A stretch of 10,511 nucleotides of DNA. Origin: Eggerthellaceae bacterium (GTDB taxonomy: Bacteria; Actinomycetota; Coriobacteriia; Coriobacteriales; Eggerthellaceae). Location: assembly GCA_900753095.1 (NCBI GenBank), contig CAADXT010000030.1:1-10511 (forward strand). The letters are read 5' to 3'. The translations under genes and the position numbers were made by a program. Below are positions 5,873-10,511 of the stretch, piece after piece (the stretch's first letter is position 1; the number at the start of each line of letters is the position of its first letter). Under the pieces are notes generated by a model that saw only the letters and a list, made by a program, of their open reading frames with translations, made no database searches and was not told the origin of the DNA.

Positions 5873-7189
5873 GTGCCTGATTTAACGAAACCCTTCAATC
5901 GCGCCCTTTTCCTGGTGTGCGTCCTTGTTACCGGCGCGGTTGCTGGCGCATTTGTGTGGCTGTTCTTCTACCTTATGAACATCGGCATCACGTTTCTGTG
6001 GCAAACGGTGCCCGGTTGGTTGGGCTCGATCACGGCGGATGTGTTTCCTATCCTCTCCCAAGGGCCGTTCGGCTTCATCCCGTACCCGCTTTTGGTCTGC
6101 GTTCTGGGAGGCCTGATAATCGGCCTGTACGCGAAGCGCGTGAAGGTTCAGCCTGAAGAGCTGAACGAGGTAATGGCGAAGGTGAAGGAAACTGGGCGCT
6201 ACGACTATAGCCATGTGGGAAAGCTATCGGTAGCGGCGTTGCTGCCCTTGCTCTTTGGCGGGAGCATCGGCCCTGAAGCGGGGCTCACGGGCGTTATCGC
6301 CGGCTTGTGCACCTGGGTAGGCGATAGGATGCGGCGTTTCGGTGCCGACTTTCGTGCGCTTACCGTTGCGGGCACCCAGGCAGCGCTTACGGCAGTCTTC
6401 ACAGCTCCGCTGTACGGCTTCGTGGCTCCGCTCTCTGGCAGCGCTGACGGGTCGGGCGGCGAAGAGATAACGTTTCCCAAGGCTCAGAAGGCCGTGGTGT
6501 ACCTGTGCGCCATCGTAGGCGCGTTTGGGGCGTTTTTGATCTTGGGGCAGCTGTTCGGCGGCGGTGGTGGACTGCCGCGCTTCGATTCGGTCGAGGTGGG
6601 CGGCTTTGAGCTTGCTTTGCTTGTTCCTCTGGCGCTGGCGGGCACTGCATGCGGATGGGTGTTCCATGCTGCGAACAAGGGTACGGGGATTCTTTCCTCA
6701 AAGATGGGGAACCGCCCTGTCTTGAAGGCGATTTTGGCGGGGCTTGTGCTGGCGTTGTGCGGTATGGCGCTCCCGTATTCCCTGTTCGCGGGCGAGTCGC
6801 AGATGCATGTCCTCATGGAGCGGTATGCCGCCGTGCCCGCAATCGCCCTTATCGCCACGGGTTTCGTGAAATGCGCGCTTACTCCGGCGTGCATCAACTT
6901 CGGTTGGTGCGGTGGGCATTTCTTCCCGGTAATCTTCTCGGGCGTGAGCCTGGGCTTTGGGTTCGCGCTGCTTACCGGCGGCCAGCCGGTGTTCTGCGTT
7001 GCTGCCTGCACGGCTGCCTTGATGGGGACGGTGATGCGCCAACCGGTTATGGCGGCTTTGCTTCTTTTGATGTGCTTCCCACCGAAGGGCATCGCGGTGA
7101 TGCTCGTTGCCGCTCTTATTGGATCTGCTATCCCGTTGCCGAAGGCGCTTGCTCCAGAGAAGGGAAGCTCTGTCGAATCGAAAAGCTAA
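5873..7189 (+). CDS. CLC-type voltage-gated chloride channel/anion transporter, YfeO-like
   Basis: This is a 438-residue integral membrane protein with about ten or more hydrophobic segments. FGGSIGPEAGL (128-138) is in the place of the CLC GxEGP motif and keeps the central glutamate (E135), the residue that gates anion movement in characterised CLC proteins. WCGGHFFPVIFSG (345-357) is the GxFxP anion-site motif. The usual GSGIP motif is not recognisable in the N-terminal half. The lead segment (FLWQTVPGWLGS) and overall layout resemble E. coli YfeO, a poorly studied CLC branch, rather than ClcA. The glycine-rich loop near 229-233 lies between helices. The start is GTG, with GGAGG at 5864-5868. 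It likely moves chloride or another small anion, perhaps coupled to protons; whether it is a channel or an exchanger cannot be told. It is a single-gene unit between a relic gene and a convergent gene. Confidence 0.88.
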   Translation: MPDLTKPFNRALFLVCVLVTGAVAGAFVWLFFYLMNIGITFLWQTVPGWLGSITADVFPILSQGPFGFIPYPLLVCVLGGLIIGLYAKRVKVQPEELNEVMAKVKETGRYDYSHVGKLSVAALLPLLFGGSIGPEAGLTGVIAGLCTWVGDRMRRFGADFRALTVAGTQAALTAVFTAPLYGFVAPLSGSADGSGGEEITFPKAQKAVVYLCAIVGAFGAFLILGQLFGGGGGLPRFDSVEVGGFELALLVPLALAGTACGWVFHAANKGTGILSSKMGNRPVLKAILAGLVLALCGMALPYSLFAGESQMHVLMERYAAVPAIALIATGFVKCALTPACINFGWCGGHFFPVIFSGVSLGFGFALLTGGQPVFCVAACTAALMGTVMRQPVMAALLLLMCFPPKGIAVMLVAALIGSAIPLPKALAPEKGSSVESKS

Positions 7190-7209
7190 CGGGGTGAATC
7201 TCTCCGTCT

Positions 7210-7227
7210 AGGCGATAATCGCCTTTC
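7210..7227 (+). terminator. Putative intrinsic terminator of the CLC gene
   Basis: AGGCGA (7210-7215) and TCGCCT (7219-7224) form a 6-bp stem with a TAA loop, followed by TTTC. It lies 20 nt after the CLC stop codon. The stem and T-tract are short, so termination may be partial. Confidence 0.5.
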
Positions 7228-7325
7228 AGTGACGTCCGCAGGGCAACGAAAATCTGCGCTAACAGCAGCCTTAAGCGGAGTCTGTTCGACCTTCTTCGCT
7301 GTCTGAGAAGTAAATCCGTAGAGAA

Positions 7326-7360
7326 CAAGGGGCCCGAAGCAGTGCGCTTCGGGCCCCTTG
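7326..7360 (-). terminator. 15-bp perfect hairpin, terminator of sulP (possibly bidirectional)
   Basis: CAAGGGGCCCGAAGC (7326-7340) and GCTTCGGGCCCCTTG (7346-7360) are exact reverse complements around a 5-nt loop. On the minus strand it lies 27 nt after the sulP stop and is followed by TTCTCT, so it fits best as the sulP terminator. Read from the plus strand the stem is followed by CAGCATTG, with no T-run, but the strong stem may still block read-through from the CLC gene. Confidence 0.7.
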
Positions 7361-7387
7361 CAGCATTGTATTCGTTTGATTGCGAGG

Positions 7388-9067
7388 CTAGAGCGTCCTG
7401 CCCTCTTCCTGCTCGATAAGCTCGCGAGCATGCTCGATGGCATCGTCGATGTTGGCGCGGAAGTGCTCTTCGCCCACCAAGTCCACGAACCCGGCGCGGC
7501 GCATCGTCTTCATAGGCTGCTCGTTCGCATGGCTGAAGATGAGCTTGACGCCGTGCTCGGTGCAGTAGTCGTAGAGGTTCTCGAGCGCGTTCATGCCGGA
7601 GGCGTCGAGCGAGGGCACGCCGCGCATGCGGATGATCAGGTACTTCGTGAAGGACTTCACCGAGATGTCGGTGATGCGGTCGGTCATGCCGAAGAACATG
7701 GGACCGTTGATCTCGTACACGCGCACGCTCTTGGGCAGCTCGCGCAGGTGCGTAACCTCGGAGTTGGCGTCGCAGTAGTACTTCCAGCCTTTCACCTCGG
7801 TTTCCTCGCTCACCATCTTCATGAACAGCACGATGGTGATGATCATGCCCACGCCGATGGCGGTTACCAAGTCGAAGACGATGGTGAGGGTGAACGTGAG
7901 CAGCAGCGTTGCCACAGCGCCCTTCGATGCTGTTTTGCAGAGGTGGGCGAAGTTGCGCCAACCCGACATGTTGTAGGCAACCTGCAGGAGGATGGCGGCG
8001 ATGGTGGGCATGGGGATAAGCGCGGCGTACGGCATGAGGAACACGAGCATAAGCAGCAGAACCACGGCGTGCACCATGCCCGAGATGGGGGTGCGGCCGC
8101 CGTTGTTCACGTGGGCGGCGGTACGGGCGATGGCGCCCGTTGCGGGGATGCCGCCGAAGAGAATGGAGCCGATGTTGCCCACGCCCTGCGCTACGAGCTC
8201 CATGTTGCATCGGTGGTGCGAGCTGATCATGCTGTCGGCCACCACGCAGGAGAGCAGCGACTCAATGGCGGCGAGCATGGCGATGGTGAAGCCGTTGGCA
8301 AGCTCATCGCGGAACAACTCGGTGCTCAGCTGGGGGATGTGGAGCTCGGGAAGGGCGCTGCTGATGGTGTACAGGTCGCCGATGGTGTTCACGTTCATGC
8401 CCAGCAGGTTTACCATGCCGATGCCCACGAAGATGGCAATGAGCGAGCTGGGTATCTTCTGGCTGAATTTAGGCCACACGAACAGGACCACCAGGCACAC
8501 TACGCCAACCAGCACCGCTTCGGTGTTGATGGTGGCGATGTTCTGCACGATGGCCAGCACCTTATCGGTGGTTTCCACTGTGGGGGTGCCGGCAGGGTAG
8601 CCAAGGCCGAGCAAATCCTTGATCTGTCCGATGACGATGGTTACCGCGATGCCGGCGGTGAAACCGGTGGTTATGGTGTAGGGCACGAAGCGGATAAGCG
8701 CGCCCAGCTTGAACACGCCCATCAGGATAAGCACGATGCCCGCGATGATGGTGGCGGCGAAAAGGCCGTCGAGCCCGTCGGTGGCCACGATGCCGGCGAC
8801 GATGGTGGCGAATGCCGCCGTGGGGCCTGAGATCTGCACGCGGCTGCCGCCCAGGAACGCGATAAGGAAGCCTGCGATGATGGCGGTGTACAAGCCTGCT
8901 TCAGGGCCTACGCCCGATGCGATGGCAAGCGCGATGGAAAGCGGCAGGGCAACAACGGCAACCACGATGCCGGAAACGATGTCTTTTGGAAGCTGCTTCT
9001 TGAGTTCTTCTTTGCTGCTGTGCTTGATGATGCTGAAAAGGATCGGCTTGATCTTGTCGTGCTGCAT
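7388..9067 (-). CDS. SulP family anion permease with C-terminal STAS domain
   Basis: This is a 559-residue membrane transporter of the SLC26/SulP family, which imports sulfate, bicarbonate or dicarboxylates; the substrate cannot be told from the sequence. The N-terminal transport domain starts at about residue 28 (DIVSGIVVAVVALPLSIALA). It holds the hallmark FLGGSRVQISGPTAAF (71-86), the AIESLLSCVVADSM helix (267-280) and FGGIPATGAIARTAAHV followed by GGRTPISG (304-330). A STAS domain occupies about 446-552, with NGPMFFGMTDRI (454-465) and LDASGMNAL (487-495). Its DAS serine is the position phosphorylated in anti-sigma antagonists, though that role is not established for SulP. The N-terminus has a charged Lys-rich stretch. 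The ATG has only a weak AGAAAG 6 nt upstream; an AGGAG sits 15 nt away, longer than usual. No CynT-like carbonic anhydrase neighbour is visible. Confidence 0.95.
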   Translation of the reverse strand: MQHDKIKPILFSIIKHSSKEELKKQLPKDIVSGIVVAVVALPLSIALAIASGVGPEAGLYTAIIAGFLIAFLGGSRVQISGPTAAFATIVAGIVATDGLDGLFAATIIAGIVLILMGVFKLGALIRFVPYTITTGFTAGIAVTIVIGQIKDLLGLGYPAGTPTVETTDKVLAIVQNIATINTEAVLVGVVCLVVLFVWPKFSQKIPSSLIAIFVGIGMVNLLGMNVNTIGDLYTISSALPELHIPQLSTELFRDELANGFTIAMLAAIESLLSCVVADSMISSHHRCNMELVAQGVGNIGSILFGGIPATGAIARTAAHVNNGGRTPISGMVHAVVLLLMLVFLMPYAALIPMPTIAAILLQVAYNMSGWRNFAHLCKTASKGAVATLLLTFTLTIVFDLVTAIGVGMIITIVLFMKMVSEETEVKGWKYYCDANSEVTHLRELPKSVRVYEINGPMFFGMTDRITDISVKSFTKYLIIRMRGVPSLDASGMNALENLYDYCTEHGVKLIFSHANEQPMKTMRRAGFVDLVGEEHFRANIDDAIEHARELIEQEEGRTL

Positions 9068-9107
9068 GACGTGCTTTCTGTGCTCCTGAGTTCGTTCTTT
9101 GCTTCCC

Positions 9108-9142
9108 GAGAAAAGAAACGTTCCACCATACGGTGGAACGTT
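9108..9142 (-). terminator. Terminator-like hairpin in the sulP leader (possible attenuator)
   Basis: AACGTTCCACC (9117-9127) and GGTGGAACGTT (9132-9142) are perfect 11-bp reverse complements with a 4-nt loop. Read on the minus strand, in the direction of sulP, the stem is followed immediately by TCTTTTCTC, the layout of an intrinsic terminator. It ends 49 nt before the sulP start codon. It could be a leader attenuator, a terminator for a short upstream transcript, or a DNA operator, since a perfect palindrome also suits a dimeric repressor. The sequence alone does not choose between these. Confidence 0.55.
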
Positions 9143-9145
9143 CGT

Positions 9146-9180
9146 GCTTTCGCGATGCGCGATTAATGCGAAAGCGCTTT
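9146..9180. repeat. Inverted repeat upstream of sulP
   Basis: GCTTTCGC (9146-9153) and GCGAAAGC (9168-9175) are perfect 8-bp arms with a 14-nt spacer. The right arm overlaps a self-complementary AAAGCGCTTT (9171-9180). It sits between the candidate sulP -10 box and the terminator-like hairpin, so in the sulP leader RNA it would be the first of two stem-loops. The role is unknown. Confidence 0.45.
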
Positions 9181-9186
9181 ATTCTA
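9181..9186 (-). promoter_or_regulatory. Candidate -10 box for sulP
   Basis: The minus strand reads TAGAAT here, five of six matches to TATAAT. No good -35 box is found at 16-18 nt; CTGGAA is the nearest at 17 nt, with three matches. If used, the sulP leader would be about 105 nt and would contain both inverted repeats. Confidence 0.3.
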
Positions 9187-9230
9187 TCGTGTAACCAGGA
9201 TTTTTCCAGGTTTCATCAAAGGATTTTCAA

Positions 9231-9265
9231 GTGAACACGTTCTTGACCTGCGTGAACGGGTTCTT
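9231..9265. promoter_or_regulatory. Tandem palindromic operator candidates GTGAACnnGTTCTT
   Basis: Two copies of GTGAAC-nn-GTTCTT occur at 9231-9244 and 9252-9265. Each contains the palindrome GAAC-nn-GTTC (9233-9242 and 9254-9263). The copies are exactly 21 bp apart, two DNA helical turns, so two dimers would bind the same face. A TTGACC -35 candidate (9243-9248) lies between them, which fits control of the transporter gene to the right. The regulator is not in this window. Confidence 0.55.
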
Positions 9266-9270
9266 ATTGC
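9243..9270 (+). promoter_or_regulatory. Candidate promoter of the OFA transporter gene
   Basis: TTGACC (9243-9248, five of six matches) is followed after 16 nt by a poor -10, TATTGC (9265-9270, three of six). A weak -10 is common in activated promoters, and the paired palindromes overlap this region. The leader to ATG 9403 would be about 125 nt. Confidence 0.3.
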
Positions 9271-9402
9271 TCTTCTTTATGAAATGGCGGAAAGTTGCAA
9301 TGAAAATTATCTTCCTGAATTGGCAGCGCCTGGTTTTAAATGGGTGCAAGGGGATAGGGGCATAAGCATCCGCGATTGCCCAACGGCGCAAAGGGGTTTG
9401 CC

Positions 9403-10511
9403 ATGAGGGGAACAGCACCGAAACGCAACGTGATATTGGCGGCAGGCACGCTTGCCGCTATGGGCACGAGCTGCATATACATGTGGAGCATCTTCAACAA
9501 ACCGCTCATGGACACCTACGGTTTCAGCGCTTCTGAGGTCTCTATGGCATATTCGCTCTTCCTGCTTGCCACGTGCTTTTCCAGCATGCTTGCCGGATGG
9601 CTGCAACGCCATGTTCAGCCGCGCTATATCGTGGTGTGCTCGGGTGTTTTGTTCGGGCTTGGGTGGTTCCTTTCGGGCTTTGCCAGCAATTTGACGATGC
9701 TGTATCTGTTCTTTGGCGGATTCGCCGGAGCGGGCAACGGCCTTTTGTACAACACCATCGTTGCGGTGGTGATGAAGTGGTTCCCCGATAAGCGCGGTTT
9801 TGCCAATGGGGTTTGCATCGGCGCTATCGGCTTAGGGCCGGTGTTCTTCGCGCCGTTGGGCAATTTCCTCTTCGAATCGTTCAGCGTTCAGGCTGCGTTT
9901 CAAATCGTGGGCGTCATATGGCTGGTGGTGTACCTCACTGTTTCATGGCTGTTGCTGGTTCCTCCTGCGGGGTGGGCTCCTTCTGTCAAGGAAAACGGGG
10001 CAGATGGCGAAGAAGCTGGGCAGAACGTTCCGGAGCGTAATTTCACCACAGCACAGATGTTCCGCCAGCCTTTGTACTACATGCTGTTCCTGGTGATGAT
10101 GGTTGCCTCCACCAGCGGCCTTATGGTTACCGCGCACGCTTCGAACATCGGGCAGGAGCTTGCGGGGCTCACTGCCTCGGAAGGGGCTGTGATGGTTGCC
10201 GCGTTGGCGGTGGGTAGCTGCTTGGGCAGGTTCGGCTTCTTTGCGTTGTCCGATCACATCGGCCGTTACACGGCGCTCGCGCTTTCCCTTGCAGCCAATG
10301 CTGCGGTAATGCTGCTCTGCATCCATGCCGCCACCAGCTTCGCAACGTTCCTAATTGCCGTAGCGGCAGTGGGCGCCTGCTTCGGTGGCACCATGAGCAT
10401 CGTGCCCGCTATCGTGGGCGATGCGTTTGGCTCGGCAAACTTCGGCCAAAACTACTCGTTCGTGTATCCGGGGTACACGGTCGCGTCGTTCATCGGCCCT
10501 ATGGCAGGCGC
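9403..10511 (+). CDS. OFA (oxalate/formate antiporter) family MFS transporter (3' partial)
   Basis: The frame is open from ATG 9403 to the window end, giving 369 residues of a protein that usually has 400-450. AGGGG at 9392-9396 is the ribosome binding site, 6 nt upstream. The N-terminal half has six hydrophobic helices. GNGLLYNTIVAVVMKWFPDK and RGFANG (111-136) are the family signature after helix 4. A polar loop (about 190-220) separates the halves. GRFGFFALSDHIGR (275-288) is the second-half MFS motif, and FGGTMSIVPAIVGDAFGSAN with GQNYSFVYPGYTVASFIGP (327-366) matches the OFA C-terminal region. OxlT, the model member, exchanges oxalate and formate across the membrane, but most OFA proteins have unknown substrates, so an organic-acid substrate is only inferred. 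It is divergent from sulP. The stop codon lies outside the window. Confidence 0.9.
   Translation, partial: MRGTAPKRNVILAAGTLAAMGTSCIYMWSIFNKPLMDTYGFSASEVSMAYSLFLLATCFSSMLAGWLQRHVQPRYIVVCSGVLFGLGWFLSGFASNLTMLYLFFGGFAGAGNGLLYNTIVAVVMKWFPDKRGFANGVCIGAIGLGPVFFAPLGNFLFESFSVQAAFQIVGVIWLVVYLTVSWLLLVPPAGWAPSVKENGADGEEAGQNVPERNFTTAQMFRQPLYYMLFLVMMVASTSGLMVTAHASNIGQELAGLTASEGAVMVAALAVGSCLGRFGFFALSDHIGRYTALALSLAANAAVMLLCIHAATSFATFLIAVAAVGACFGGTMSIVPAIVGDAFGSANFGQNYSFVYPGYTVASFIGPMAG

Larger units (their letters stand above)
7190..7387. other. Convergent intergenic region with two hairpins
   Basis: No coding sequence is supported here. It contains a small terminator-like hairpin right after the CLC gene and a long GC-rich hairpin just before the end of the minus-strand sulP gene. 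The roughly 100 bases between them show no further structure that I can recognise. Confidence 0.7.
9068..9402. other. Divergent intergenic region between sulP and the OFA transporter gene
   Basis: These 335 bases hold no convincing gene. It is more AT-rich than its flanks and carries several inverted repeats, listed separately, together with candidate promoters for both flanking genes. A 63-codon minus-strand frame (9227-9418) has no ribosome binding site or family resemblance and is not called. Confidence 0.7.

Noticed and set aside
5470..5880. A 136-codon plus-strand frame after ung as a new small Cys-rich protein
   Set aside because: It only matches AEC-like sequence for its first part and then reads through the wrong frame of the relic. 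The Cys/Trp-rich remainder is out-of-frame translation.
7358..8830. 490-codon plus-strand frame with a His/Gly/Asp-rich translation opposite sulP
   Set aside because: The odd composition is what antisense of a GC-rich membrane protein gene gives. The minus strand encodes a complete SulP-STAS protein.
9197..9227. Repeated AGGATTTT (9197-9204 and 9220-9227)
   Set aside because: Eight bases at a 23-bp offset in AT-rich sequence can arise by chance, and there is no symmetry or link to a promoter element.
9227..9418. 63-codon minus-strand frame in the sulP/OFA intergenic region
   Set aside because: It overlaps the OFA start and its ribosome binding site, lacks its own ribosome binding site and resembles nothing known.

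Overview
The window reads as a chromosomal segment of a GC-rich Gram-positive bacterium. My best guess is a Coriobacteriia member (Eggerthella/Slackia type). This rests on the roughly 58-60% GC look and Ala/Gly-rich proteins. It also rests on separate accB and accC genes in a Firmicutes-style cluster, where most Actinobacteria have a fused biotin carboxylase/carrier subunit, and on an OFA-family MFS transporter. The placement is inference from gene content, not from an rRNA marker.

Bases 1-4649 are a tightly packed, co-directional housekeeping operon: accB (5' end outside the window), accC, an Asp23/Gls24 (DUF322, YqhY-like) gene, nusB, xseB and dxs. Adjacent genes overlap by one base or lie within about 13 bases of each other. 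The order matches the Bacillus subtilis accB-accC-yqhY-nusB-folD-xseA-xseB-ispA-dxs cluster with folD, xseA and ispA missing. It joins the first step of fatty acid synthesis, a Nus antitermination factor, an exonuclease VII subunit and the first step of the MEP isoprenoid pathway. A perfect 13-bp stem lies in the 3' end of xseB, just before the dxs ribosome binding site. A short terminator-like hairpin separates dxs from ung, the uracil-DNA glycosylase gene at 4722-5447.

Bases 5449-5827 hold no intact gene. They are the decayed C-terminal third of an AEC (auxin efflux carrier) family permease, with three frameshifts and an in-frame stop. The promoter of the next gene appears to sit at the end of this relic. 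That gene (5873-7189) encodes a CLC-type anion channel/transporter of the YfeO-like kind. It converges on a minus-strand SulP anion permease with a C-terminal STAS domain (7388-9067). Two hairpins, one per gene, fill the convergent gap.

Bases 9068-9402 are a divergent regulatory region between sulP and an OFA/OxlT-like MFS transporter (9403 to the window end, incomplete). It holds a terminator-like perfect hairpin in the sulP leader, a second inverted repeat, and two GAACnnGTTC palindromes exactly 21 bp apart. The right half of the window is therefore a cluster of anion or organic-acid transporters, including one dead gene. I see no CRISPR array, tRNA, rRNA, insertion sequence or clearly new multi-gene system. 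The most interesting unexplained signals are the DNA and RNA elements between 9117 and 9263.
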